Below, one piece after another: positions 1-7,923 of a stretch of 8,790 nt of DNA. The stretch comes from Helicobacteraceae bacterium. GTDB lineage: Bacteria; Campylobacterota; Campylobacteria; Campylobacterales; SZUA-545. Under the pieces are notes generated by a model that saw only the letters and a list, made by a program, of their open reading frames with translations, ran no database searches and had not been told where the DNA came from. The stretch lies in the NCBI GenBank assembly GCA_031273735.1, contig JAISRI010000057.1, positions 1 through 8,790 on the forward strand, written 5' to 3'. The translations under genes were made by a program, and so were the position numbers. The stretch's first letter is position 1. The number at the start of each line of letters is the position of its first letter.

Positions 1-5
1 CTAGT

Positions 6-34
6 TCCGCCGATCTGCTCGGCGGATAATTTTC
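6..34 (+). terminator. Possible rho-independent terminator at left edge
   Basis: A perfect 7-bp G+C-rich inverted repeat (CCGCCGA at 7-13 and TCGGCGG at 19-25, loop TCTGC) is extended by a T-A pair at 6/26 and followed by ATAATTTTC. On the + strand this has the shape of an intrinsic terminator with a weak T tract, and it would end a gene lying left of the window. The same stem on the - strand lacks a following T run, so it is a poor terminator for res. No upstream gene is visible to confirm it. Confidence 0.35.
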
Positions 35-105
35 AAAAGTTCTCTTTGCTACACTTCTAACTTTCTTTTTTACGACGCGATCATCATTTAAGAAAGACGG
101 AAATT

Positions 106-192
106 ATGGATACTCAGACCTACAACTCAATCGTAAGTTTTATATGGGGCATTGCCGACGACTGCCTCCGCGACGTTGCGGTTATAAAATGA
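106..192 (+). pseudogene. hsdM: Truncated N-terminus of type I restriction-modification methyltransferase (HsdM remnant)
   Basis: An ATG at 106 opens a 28-codon frame that starts MDTQTYNSIVSFIWGIADDC, continues LRDV, then ends AVIK and TGA at 190-192. The stretch up to LRDV matches, from memory, the conserved N-terminus of type I HsdM subunits (M-[ND]-x-Q-x-Y-N-x-[IL]-V-x-F-I-W-x-I-A-D-D-x-L-R-D), which normally continues into a V-R-G-K-Y-R-D-V-I-L-P segment and about 500 further residues. Here homology stops near base 177, and the 3' end of the oppositely oriented res gene begins at 197. A purine-rich AGAAAGACGG (91-100) could be its ribosome binding site, and TACACT at 50-55 is a weak -10 candidate. 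The methyltransferase domain with its SAM-binding and NPPF motifs is absent, so no activity is expected. An assembly join at 178-196 cannot be excluded. Confidence 0.75.
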
Positions 193-196
193 CGAT

Positions 197-3100
197 CTAG
201 AGCGTTTGTATTACGTCAAGCAGGCTCTGATAGCTATCCGCTTCGTGGTATTTCACGCCGCTTGTCGAGATATTATTAAATAGCTTCTTCGCGCAAGAGA
301 TTTTCGCCTGTTCAATCTGGCGCAGATTTAAACTATCCATCGTACCTTTCGTCTCCGCGATAAAAAATATATGCTTGACGGAGCCTTTTTTAAATGTAAT
401 CGCCCAATCGGGGGAATAGTTGCCAACCGGCGTAGGGATAGAAAACCCTTTTGGTCCTCGCGGAAGTTTTGCGTAAACGACTACCTCGTCCGCCGCGTCC
501 AAATCTTTGGCAAAAGTTCGCTCCACGTTTTCTTTCGCCGCGCCGTCTGTGAACACATACTCTTGTATCGCCTTTTTTGTTTTAAGCGCGTTCGCATACT
601 CTTGCGATGATTTACCGATATTGAAAATATCCTGCGCGTACGGTTCCTCCGCGCTTGGTTGATAGCGTATATGCTCCACGATAACAGCCGCTTTTTGTCT
701 ATTTATCTCTTCCGCGACCTTTTGTATAAACTCTTCGGGATTTATACAAAACATATACCTTTTATCTGTCGTTAGTAGATTGATTATCTCGCCGACGCTA
801 CGGCGAGTTAGCGTAGTAGCCTCCGCGATTTTTCCGATAAGGTCGTATCTTACCGAGCTACCCCGCCGATGTTTTAATGTTTGCGTTTTAGCGCCTAATA
901 TATTGAACTCCGCGCCGCTTTGTTCCCCTTCTGTTAGCGTATACTGAAGTTTGGCTACATATAGATCCCTATTTAGCGCGGCGGCAGAATTTTTAATCAG
1001 CTCGTTCGCGTCAAAGTCCACCGTGTAAGCGTATCGCTTATTGATTCTTTCCCACAAATCCTTGAATTTCACCCAATTTTCTTGGTTAAAAGGGTTATCT
1101 TTTAGTTCCACCTTGTGTCCGTTGTCTACCATATCGGCAACTGCGCTTGGGTCAAAGATAGCCTGTATGAGCTTGTGAATACCATCGGCAAATGAAGTTA
1201 ATTCTGGTTTTAGCGGCGCAAAGCCGTTTGTTTGCGCGGTAGCGCGATATGTATCCGTAACTATGTCGTTATCATCAACATAATCATTTCGAATAAGATA
1301 GCGATATATGGCAGTCGCCTCCGCAGTTGTAATTTCATGCGTATTTTCGCCGATTTTGACGGATTTACCCGTAAAATACTCTATACTCGCTTTTGTCGGT
1401 CGCTCGTATAAATCATCGCGAATTTCGCTCTGCAAATCCGCCACAAAACTCTTGTAGCTTTCGCTCGCGATAACCGTCAGTTTATTAACGGTATGGACGC
1501 TCTCCTCGCCGCAAACGTCAATATCTTGTCTATCGCCCGCTTGATTGACGCATAAGCGCAAGCCGCGTCCAACCTCTTGTCGTTTTGCCGTGGCATTGTC
1601 GGAATGTTTTAGCGTACAAATCTGAAACACATTCGGATTATCCCACCCCTCGCGAAGCGCGGAATGCGAAAAAATAAAGCGCGTCGGTTCTTCAAACGAC
1701 AATAGACGCTCTTTATTTTTAAGTATCAAGTCATACGCCGAGACGTCGTCTGAAAATTCGCCGTTGCGCTTGAGGGCGCTATCTATGGCGCGACCTTGTT
1801 TGTCTATGGAGAAATATCCCCTATGCGTTGATGACGTATCTATTTTACATAGGTATTCTTGATAACGCGGGGGCAATAGCGTTAGCCGCTCGTTTAGCGT
1901 AGCGTTATACTCTTCCTCGAATATTTTGCCGTACTCGCCGAGTACCTCGTCGCCGTTTTCGTTGTATCGACGGTATTTTGCCACTTCGTCGATAAAAAAT
2001 AGCGATAAGCACTTAATGCCGCTTTTGAAAAGTTCCTCCTCTTTATCAAAATGGGAGAGAATAGTTTCGCGTATCTGAATGCGTCGGATATCGTGTTCAT
2101 TAGTATCTCCGCCCGATTCTCCCACCATCAGTTTATCGCCGCTTGAAAAGGTAACGACGCTCCTAATCGGATCAATCTCGGCGATTGAAAATCCCTTATA
2201 CTGTTCCAAATTATTAGATTTAGTATACAAGCTATCGCCTACATCCATAATACGCGTTTCGCGTTTGACGCCATTTTGGCGTTTCACCTCAAACTCAAGA
2301 CGCGCGCGCGGCGGCTTTTTGCTATCGAGTATAATTTGGGCAAGATAGATATATTTGTCTGTGCCGCGCAGATTTTTAACTTCAAGTCCTTTGACTTCGA
2401 TTTTTTTCACAAGATACTTATTGAACGCGTCTAGCGCGTCAAGGACATAAATCAGATTGTGTCGCGTTTTATGCGTCGCCGAATAATTCAACGAAAATAG
2501 CGGGCTAAAGTTGTTTTTCAAAGCGTTTTGCGTTGTCGCGCCGCCCATTCTTTGCGGTTCGTCAAGAATGATTATCGGATGGTTTGCCTTGATAATATCA
2601 ATCGGGCGGCGGCTTCCAAACTCGTCGCGTTTAGAGTATATTATGCGCGCCTCTTTGCTTCTGCCGTCTTCTTTTAGACTCGTTGCAAACGCCTGAATGT
2701 TGATAATCATCACATTTATACCGGAGTTTTGCGCAAACTCGTCCAGTTGGCGCAAGTTAGCGGAGTTGTATACAAAGAAACGCGCTTTTTTCTTATACGA
2801 CTCCATAAAGTGTTCCCGCGTGATTTCAAAAGTCTTTTTCACTCCCTCGCGTATAGCGATACTCGGTACGACTACGATAAACTTGCTCCAACCATAACAT
2901 CTATTTAGCTCAAACATTGTCTTGATATAGACGTATGTTTTACCCGTACCCGTCTCCATCTCCACATCAAGACTCGCCGCGCCAAGCTCGCGCGAAAGGG
3001 CGCTTGATAGTTTGATATTGTTTTTTGTCTGAATATCGCGGATATTTTTCAAAAGGCGCTCGCCTGAAAGCTCTATCGCCGCGTTGCGGTATCCTATCTC

Positions 3101-3265
3101 GGCTTCTTCATCAAATAGCGACCGTTCGGCGATTGTCTGGTTTTCGTATCCGCCGACATTATGGCGGTAGTTGATACTCTCTTGTTTGCTTTGACCGCTA
3201 AATACGTCGATAACGCTTTGTACAGCCTCCGTCTGAAACGATTGGATTTTAAAATGAAATTTCAT
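197..3265 (-). CDS. res: Type III restriction enzyme, Res (helicase-nuclease) subunit
   Basis: This is the restriction subunit of a type III system. With Mod it translocates or diffuses along DNA using ATP and cuts about 25-27 bp from unmethylated recognition sites. The 1022-residue product has superfamily 2 helicase motifs: Walker A ETGTGKT (104-110), a DEPQ motif II (235-238), SAT motif III (262-264), the SALREGWDNPNVFQ segment (535-548) and the motif VI-like QEVGRGLR (563-570). A C-terminal PD-(D/E)XK nuclease is visible as SPDWA (951-955) followed by ETK (971-973). The length is close to the family norm (EcoP15I Res is about 970), and the start MKFHFKIQSFQ is typical. The ATG follows the mod TAA with no gap, and AAGGTG lies 6 nt upstream, so translation is probably coupled to mod. 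All key motifs are intact, so it is likely functional. The stop lies about 5 bp from the end of the hsdM remnant. Confidence 0.96.
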   Translation of the reverse strand: MKFHFKIQSFQTEAVQSVIDVFSGQSKQESINYRHNVGGYENQTIAERSLFDEEAEIGYRNAAIELSGERLLKNIRDIQTKNNIKLSSALSRELGAASLDVEMETGTGKTYVYIKTMFELNRCYGWSKFIVVVPSIAIREGVKKTFEITREHFMESYKKKARFFVYNSANLRQLDEFAQNSGINVMIINIQAFATSLKEDGRSKEARIIYSKRDEFGSRRPIDIIKANHPIIILDEPQRMGGATTQNALKNNFSPLFSLNYSATHKTRHNLIYVLDALDAFNKYLVKKIEVKGLEVKNLRGTDKYIYLAQIILDSKKPPRARLEFEVKRQNGVKRETRIMDVGDSLYTKSNNLEQYKGFSIAEIDPIRSVVTFSSGDKLMVGESGGDTNEHDIRRIQIRETILSHFDKEEELFKSGIKCLSLFFIDEVAKYRRYNENGDEVLGEYGKIFEEEYNATLNERLTLLPPRYQEYLCKIDTSSTHRGYFSIDKQGRAIDSALKRNGEFSDDVSAYDLILKNKERLLSFEEPTRFIFSHSALREGWDNPNVFQICTLKHSDNATAKRQEVGRGLRLCVNQAGDRQDIDVCGEESVHTVNKLTVIASESYKSFVADLQSEIRDDLYERPTKASIEYFTGKSVKIGENTHEITTAEATAIYRYLIRNDYVDDNDIVTDTYRATAQTNGFAPLKPELTSFADGIHKLIQAIFDPSAVADMVDNGHKVELKDNPFNQENWVKFKDLWERINKRYAYTVDFDANELIKNSAAALNRDLYVAKLQYTLTEGEQSGAEFNILGAKTQTLKHRRGSSVRYDLIGKIAEATTLTRRSVGEIINLLTTDKRYMFCINPEEFIQKVAEEINRQKAAVIVEHIRYQPSAEEPYAQDIFNIGKSSQEYANALKTKKAIQEYVFTDGAAKENVERTFAKDLDAADEVVVYAKLPRGPKGFSIPTPVGNYSPDWAITFKKGSVKHIFFIAETKGTMDSLNLRQIEQAKISCAKKLFNNISTSGVKYHEADSYQSLLDVIQTL

Positions 3266-5224
3266 TTACAACACCTTGCGTATCGTTGTAGGGCTGTATG
3301 TTTTGAAAATCTGCTCAAAGTTTACAAGCGCGCTATCGTTTGCAAAACTACTATCGCGGAATACGGCATAGCGGGGCTTCATCTGCGCCAATATGGTTAC
3401 AGTATCATTGTCCACCGCCTCAAAACACGCAAGCAAATAGTTGTCCTCCACATTATACACTGCGCGCCCATTTATCTTCAAAACCTCAATCTTACTCGAT
3501 AAAAGAATGCCAAAATCAAGCATAACGGAAAAGAGCAAATCCTCATGCGTTCTATCGGGTTTAATGTTATCGATAAGTCCGTCAAGAGCGCCTTGAGTGC
3601 GTTCAAAATACTCCTGCGGCGTGCAATAAATGTCTTTCATATTACCGCTATCAAGTTTAAGAACGCGAAAACCAATGTCGGGCGCTTGTTTTGGTTCTTC
3701 GCCCAATTTTATTTGTTTGTTTGCGATTTTAATCTCATCCTTGATGTTTGCTCCTGCGCGGCGAATGCGCTCTTTGCCGATTTCGCAAATATTTTTATAG
3801 CCGGCCCTGTATGCTTCTGACTTTTCATCGCAACTTTCAGGAAGTTGCACCATAATAAATTTACGCTTACCTCCATCTTCGGCGTTTAGTTGCATAACGG
3901 CATGCGCGGTTGTGGCGGAACCGGAGAAGAAGTCTAGGATTATATCATCAGCATTAGCTCCTGATACCCTAATCAGTTCTATGATCAACTGTTTACTCTT
4001 TGGGTTGTCAAAAGGCAAGTCAATTTCTTTACTGATCTGTGAAACTTCAATATCTGTCCAGTTGCTTGTGCGCAGAGAGCTATCTGACGGTGCTACCCAA
4101 TGTTGGACACCACCATTTTTACCATATCCATCAGGAATTCTGCGGATATATTCGCCTACCCCTGTTTTTTCATAGTATTCTTCAAGTGTCATTGTATTTG
4201 AAAATTCATTTATGTATTTCTGATAGTTTGCCACCGCAATATCAGCCTTTTCTTTTGAATTACGCCATTGTCCCGTCATAGGAGTAAATCCTAATAAATC
4301 GTAGCGCATAGTTGGTCTATCGGCATTGCTCCAAAATACATCCCAACGCCCTTTTTTAGATGAGTTTTCCTTTTTCATGCGAATCGCTTTCATTAAGAAT
4401 GAAGGACTCTTAGCATAAATCAATACATATTCAAACCCTACGTTCATGCTAAATAGTCCATTGTCAGCAAATTGTGAGTTTAGACTTTTAATTCTACGCC
4501 TTGTCAGAATAGTGTTTCTAAAATTACTTGCCCCAAACGTCTCATTGCAAATTTTCTTTAAATTCTCTACCTCACTATCATCAATACTGATAAATATCAC
4601 ACCATCATCGCGGAGCAAATCTTTTGCAATGCGCAAGCGCGGATAAATCATATTTAGCCAGTTGGTATGGAATCGTCCGTTGCTATCAAGATTTGGTATC
4701 ATACGGTTACCATCTTCATCATACTGCCCATCACGCGCTAAAAATTCATCCGTATCTTCCGCGAAGTCGTCATTATAGATAAAGTCATTACCCGTATTGT
4801 ACGGCGGATCAATGTATATCATTTTGACGCGGTTCAAATAAGTTTCGCGTAATAGTTTTAACACATCAAGATTATCGCCTTCAATATATAAGTTTTCCGT
4901 ATTGTCAAAATCCACGCTCTCCTCGCGATATGGACGCAAAGTAGCGGCAATAGGCGCGTTGGCTAAAAGTATGGACTTTTTCTTATCTGGCCAAGTGAAT
5001 TGATAGCGCTCCTCTTTACCGCTCACAATATGCGCGTTTATCTCTTGCGCGAGAATATCCGCGTCAATCGCCCGTTCAATGATCGGCTTTGCGATAATGT
5101 CGTCGCCGTTTTTGTCCTTTTCATAACCCGCAATCGTCTCCGTTACAGCGTTAGGAAATAGCGCCGCAAGCGTCGCGAAATTCCGCTCGACAAGGTCTGG
5201 GGTACGTAGTTTGAGTTTATCCAT
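3266..5224 (-). CDS. mod: Type III DNA adenine methyltransferase, Mod subunit
   Basis: Mod recognises the target sequence and transfers a methyl group from S-adenosylmethionine to the N6 of adenine on one strand. It acts alone as a methylase and with Res as part of the endonuclease. The 652-residue product has the beta-class order: catalytic motif IV DPPYNTG (139-145) comes before the SAM-binding motif DFFSGSATT (431-439). The N-terminal part (ENLYIEGDNLDVLKLL, 110-125) is typical of type III Mod. The target recognition domain should lie between the two motifs, roughly residues 230-400, and that segment is clearly more A+T-rich than the rest. AAGGAG 10 nt upstream of the ATG fixes the start. 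It is the first subunit gene of a mod-res operon. I found no long simple-sequence tract that would suggest on/off phase variation. Confidence 0.97.
   Translation of the reverse strand: MDKLKLRTPDLVERNFATLAALFPNAVTETIAGYEKDKNGDDIIAKPIIERAIDADILAQEINAHIVSGKEERYQFTWPDKKKSILLANAPIAATLRPYREESVDFDNTENLYIEGDNLDVLKLLRETYLNRVKMIYIDPPYNTGNDFIYNDDFAEDTDEFLARDGQYDEDGNRMIPNLDSNGRFHTNWLNMIYPRLRIAKDLLRDDGVIFISIDDSEVENLKKICNETFGASNFRNTILTRRRIKSLNSQFADNGLFSMNVGFEYVLIYAKSPSFLMKAIRMKKENSSKKGRWDVFWSNADRPTMRYDLLGFTPMTGQWRNSKEKADIAVANYQKYINEFSNTMTLEEYYEKTGVGEYIRRIPDGYGKNGGVQHWVAPSDSSLRTSNWTDIEVSQISKEIDLPFDNPKSKQLIIELIRVSGANADDIILDFFSGSATTAHAVMQLNAEDGGKRKFIMVQLPESCDEKSEAYRAGYKNICEIGKERIRRAGANIKDEIKIANKQIKLGEEPKQAPDIGFRVLKLDSGNMKDIYCTPQEYFERTQGALDGLIDNIKPDRTHEDLLFSVMLDFGILLSSKIEVLKINGRAVYNVEDNYLLACFEAVDNDTVTILAQMKPRYAVFRDSSFANDSALVNFEQIFKTYSPTTIRKVL
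3272..3277 (-). promoter_or_regulatory. Ribosome binding site of res inside the end of mod
   Basis: AAGGTG on the - strand lies 6 nt before the res ATG and within the last codons of mod. Together with the abutting TAA-ATG junction, it supports the chosen res start and translational coupling of the two subunits. Confidence 0.6.
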
Positions 5225-5234
5225 TTTTAGAATT

Positions 5235-5240
5235 CTCCTT
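5235..5240 (-). promoter_or_regulatory. Strong ribosome binding site of mod
   Basis: A consensus AAGGAG on the - strand lies 10 nt upstream of the mod ATG, in the 21-nt gap after the preceding small ORF. It supports the mod start and indicates efficient translation of the methylase. Confidence 0.75.
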
Positions 5241-5245
5241 ATTTG

Positions 5246-5434
5246 TTACGGTTGCGATATGTCGTTTTTGCTTTTAACAAATTCTTTCTTATTGCTTTTA
5301 GGTTCAACTAGCTTCTCCTCTAAGAATTGTTCGGCGAAATTAGAAAACTTGCGTAATTTGCCGCCTTTTGAAGTAATAACTTCAACGTAGCGCTTTTTTA
5401 CCTCTTTCATTTTTAGCGCCAAATTAAAGCGCAT
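5246..5434 (-). CDS. Small basic protein of unknown function upstream of mod
   Basis: I do not recognise this product. The 62-residue frame is rich in Lys and Glu, has no membrane segment or signal peptide, and has no cysteine. Residues 11-40 (EVKKRYVEVITSKGGKLRKF and following) could form a short alpha/beta fold, and the C-terminus is a charged tail (KSNKKEFVKSKND). It ends 21 nt before mod and begins 52 nt after dapD on the same strand, so it could be the first gene of the restriction operon or the leftover end of another gene. The start is uncertain: neither the ATG at 5434 nor an internal ATG at 5410 has a clear ribosome binding site. A role as a regulator of mod-res is only a positional guess. 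Confidence 0.5.
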   Translation of the reverse strand: MRFNLALKMKEVKKRYVEVITSKGGKLRKFSNFAEQFLEEKLVEPKSNKKEFVKSKNDISQP

Positions 5435-5486
5435 AAGTCTTGAGCCAAGATATTCAGTTTCTCAGCTAATCGGATCAAAGCGCTCG

Positions 5487-6671
5487 TTAATGCAATTCGG
5501 CGTTTAGTCTGACTTCGCGTTTACTTCTAAAGGCTTGCGTTTGCCCCGTTTGACTATTAACGCGGTAATGAATCCCGTGCAAACCCGCTAGATCGCCGCC
5601 TTTAACAATCTGCGTTTTTTCGCCGCTAACGTGAAAAGATGGATTGACCTTTGCGATCTCGATCGCCTCTTTGTCGTCGATCGCGATTTTGGTTCCCTCC
5701 AATACGGCGATTCCCGCGTCGACTATGCACCCGTCGCCAAGCGGAATACCCGTTACGGAGTTCGCGCCCAAAAGCGTATTTTTACCGATCGTTATCGGTT
5801 TGCCGCTCGTGCCGCTAAGAACGCCCAAGATCGACGCGCCTCCGCCTACGTCCGATCCCGCGCCGACGACGACGCTAGAGCTAATCCGCCCTTCGATCAT
5901 CGACGCGCCCGTCGTTCCCGCGTTGAAATTAACGTAACTCGCGCCCGGCATAATCGTCGTTCCCGCCGCAATATGCGCCCCAAAACGAACCTTTGATCCG
6001 TCCAAAATCCGCGTGTTGTCTGCGGGAATAATATGTTGCAAATAGCGCGGAAACTTATCGACGTAATCGATTTTTGGAAACTCGCCGCGTAGTTTTAGCT
6101 CGATCTCGTTCTCTCTTAACCAATCAAGCTCGATCGGCTCGTTTTCGACCCACGCGACGTTTGGCAGAACGCCAAACGCGCCGTCTAAGTTCAAAGATCG
6201 CAAAGCCGCTTTGCCCGTCGATAGCGCGTAGAGTTTCAAATAAACCGCCTCTACGCTTTTAGGCGCAACGTCCTCAAATAAAAAAACGACGCGGTAATCC
6301 GCTAGAGAATCCGAACCGATCTTCGCCAAAGCGATCAAAACCTGAACGTTTTTGTGCGCGTCGCCCGTCGCCTCGTCGATAAACGGTTCAAAGAGGTTTA
6401 GCGCCTCGTTGATAAAGCGGGCGTTAATAGGCGCGATCAACTCCGCGCCGCCTATTTCGAGGCTTTCGCCGCATAGCTTCAAAGCGTTTTGAAAAACCGC
6501 CGCGCTCTTAAAGTTTTCCTTATAGTTGACAGCGGCAAACGTCGCCTGCAAAACCCGATCGGGAGCGGTTTTGGCGCAATCGACCCGCGCTATGCCAAAA
6601 GCCAACGGCTCTTTATAATCGCCGCTTTTTTGAAAGGTTTCAATCTCTTTTTCAAATTCCGCGATATTCAT
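5487..6671 (-). CDS. dapD: 2,3,4,5-tetrahydropyridine-2,6-dicarboxylate N-succinyltransferase
   Basis: DapD is a cytoplasmic enzyme that transfers succinyl from succinyl-CoA to tetrahydrodipicolinate in the succinylase branch of lysine and meso-diaminopimelate synthesis, needed for peptidoglycan. The 394-residue product has a long N-terminal region (1 to about 215) followed by a left-handed beta-helix with hexapeptide repeats (about 225-330). The conserved GAHIAAGTTIMPGASYVNFN (231-250) and the segment MIEGRISSSVVVGAGSDVGG (258-277) mark the long DapD class shared by Campylobacterota and, in shorter form, actinobacteria. Glu260 in the EGRIS motif corresponds to the conserved glutamate at the trimer axis. 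LLGANSVTGIPLGDGCIVDAG (300-320) continues the helix. AGAGG (6678-6682) lies 6 nt before the ATG, and CATAAT (6699-6704) is a plausible -10. No terminator is visible after the stop, so transcripts could run into the restriction genes. Confidence 0.96.
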   Translation of the reverse strand: MNIAEFEKEIETFQKSGDYKEPLAFGIARVDCAKTAPDRVLQATFAAVNYKENFKSAAVFQNALKLCGESLEIGGAELIAPINARFINEALNLFEPFIDEATGDAHKNVQVLIALAKIGSDSLADYRVVFLFEDVAPKSVEAVYLKLYALSTGKAALRSLNLDGAFGVLPNVAWVENEPIELDWLRENEIELKLRGEFPKIDYVDKFPRYLQHIIPADNTRILDGSKVRFGAHIAAGTTIMPGASYVNFNAGTTGASMIEGRISSSVVVGAGSDVGGGASILGVLSGTSGKPITIGKNTLLGANSVTGIPLGDGCIVDAGIAVLEGTKIAIDDKEAIEIAKVNPSFHVSGEKTQIVKGGDLAGLHGIHYRVNSQTGQTQAFRSKREVRLNAELH

Positions 6672-6736
6672 TTAAGACCTCTAAAAAGTATTTACGCCAT
6701 TATGCCAAACGTCGCTTTTGCTAATATGCCAAAATT
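6672..6736. promoter_or_regulatory. Divergent promoter region between dapD and the permease gene
   Basis: These 65 bp must carry the signals for both divergent genes. On the - strand, CATAAT (6699-6704) is a -10 candidate for dapD, giving a leader of about 20 nt that contains AGAGG at 6678-6682. TATGCCAAA occurs twice on the + strand (6701-6709 and 6725-6733), 24 bp apart, which reads TTTGGCATA on the dapD strand. On the + strand, TAATAT (6722-6727) is a possible -10 for the permease but would leave almost no leader. No clear -35 is seen, as is common in Campylobacterota. The sites are inferred by eye only. Confidence 0.4.
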
Positions 6737-7768
6737 ATGATTTGGAAACGTAAATCCTTATTGGATAGCTATCTTTTATCGCAACTATGGACGGGCTTTT
6801 TCCCGCTATTTGGCGCGCTTTTTTTGATCGCCACGATGGTTTCGTTCGTTCAGCTCTCGGCGATGACGGCGGTCGTGAAGATCAGCTTTTCAGAAATGTT
6901 TTTTTTGTATCTAGCGCAAACGCCGCAGATTTTTTTATATGTTCTGCCCATTACCTTCTTTGCGGATTTGGCGACAACCCTATCGCGTTTAAGCGGCGAT
7001 CTAGAAACGATCGTGTTTTTTAGCCTGAAAGCAAGCGTTTGGAGAGTTATGCGCCCGTTTGTTCCTCTTGCCGTAGCGCTAGCGATCGGGCTTTTTGTGT
7101 TGGGTATGATCGTAGCGCCAAAAGCGCAGTATCTACAAAAGGCTTTTCTGTATGAAAAACAGGACGACGCGCAGATCAATATCCGCGCTAGCGAGTTTGG
7201 GCAGAAATTCGGCGATTGGCTTCTATTCGTCGGAGCGCAGGAGGGGGTTGATAGCTATAAAGAGGTCGCGCTTTATTCGCGCGCCAACTCAAACGGCGCG
7301 GGAATCTTTGTTTTAGCCGATAGCGCGAAGGTAAGCAACAATCGCGGGATTTTGCGGCTTAATCTGCAAAACGGACGCGGTTACGAGACGAGCGAAGAGG
7401 GCGTTCGGCAGATGGATTACGAGTTGATGAGAGTTAATGAAACGGGCAAAGCGCGCGCGCTTGAATACGGCGGGATAATCGAGCATTGGCAGAAGGCTAA
7501 AACAAGCCGTGGTACCGCTAAAGATCTAACTTGGGCGCTTCTTGCCGTAATTTTCACGCTAATCTCGTTGCCAGCCGCGACGATTGGCATATATTCGCCG
7601 CGCTTTGCCAAAAACCGATCTGGCGCATGGGTCTTATTTTTCAGCCTGCTTTTTTACGCTCCAGCGATAACAATTGGAGATCGGCACGGCGTCATAGCTT
7701 TTATAGTCCCTATTGTTTGGCTTTTGATTACGTTTCTGATCGTCCGCCCCAGACTTAAGCATTTTTAA
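6737..7768 (+). CDS. LptF/LptG family lipopolysaccharide export permease
   Basis: This is an inner-membrane subunit of the LptB2FG transporter, which extracts lipopolysaccharide from the inner membrane and passes it to the LptC/LptA bridge. The 343-residue product has the family layout: three N-terminal membrane segments (about 19-40, 54-78, 106-127), a periplasmic beta-rich domain (about 128-262), and three C-terminal segments (about 263-286, 296-313, 317-337). The cytoplasmic stretch SRLSGDLETIVFFSLKAS (83-100) matches the coupling helix that contacts the LptB ATPase, normally L-S-x-D-x-E. LptF and LptG are close paralogues and I cannot tell which this is, so no symbol is given. The partner permease and the ATPase are not in the window. 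No Shine-Dalgarno sequence precedes the ATG, yet the protein begins as expected for the family. Confidence 0.9.
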   Translation: MIWKRKSLLDSYLLSQLWTGFFPLFGALFLIATMVSFVQLSAMTAVVKISFSEMFFLYLAQTPQIFLYVLPITFFADLATTLSRLSGDLETIVFFSLKASVWRVMRPFVPLAVALAIGLFVLGMIVAPKAQYLQKAFLYEKQDDAQINIRASEFGQKFGDWLLFVGAQEGVDSYKEVALYSRANSNGAGIFVLADSAKVSNNRGILRLNLQNGRGYETSEEGVRQMDYELMRVNETGKARALEYGGIIEHWQKAKTSRGTAKDLTWALLAVIFTLISLPAATIGIYSPRFAKNRSGAWVLFFSLLFYAPAITIGDRHGVIAFIVPIVWLLITFLIVRPRLKHF

Positions 7769-7923
7769 CGCGGATTTAATATAACCGTCGCTTTTGCCTT
7801 GTTACCTGAGCGTAATTTTCCGCGTTTTCTTCTGCCTTCCTTCGCAGTTACGCTTTCTTTGGAAGCTACCGTTCCGCGCAGAAATTCCGAAAACTCGCGC
7901 ATTTTCTCAAATCCCACAACCGC

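Noticed and set aside
3161..3502. 113-residue + strand frame across the res/mod junction
   Set aside because: It is antisense to two well-supported genes and has no family resemblance.
3266..5224. Phase-variable mod gene
   Set aside because: Many type III mod genes carry tandem repeats or long homopolymers. The longest runs seen here are short T tracts of about six to seven bases, with no tandem repeat units, so switching by slippage is not supported.
5246..5434. Helix-turn-helix controller protein of the restriction system
   Set aside because: The position would fit, but no helix-turn-helix pattern is visible in the 62 residues, so the function is left open.
5631..5996. 121-residue + strand frame
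   Set aside because: It lies entirely antisense to dapD, whose product is clearly homologous to a known family. It is Arg/Ala/Asp-rich in a way expected from the G+C-rich antisense strand and has no recognisable domain.
6850..7179. 109-residue - strand frame
   Set aside because: It is antisense to the permease gene, whose membrane topology and family motifs are clear.
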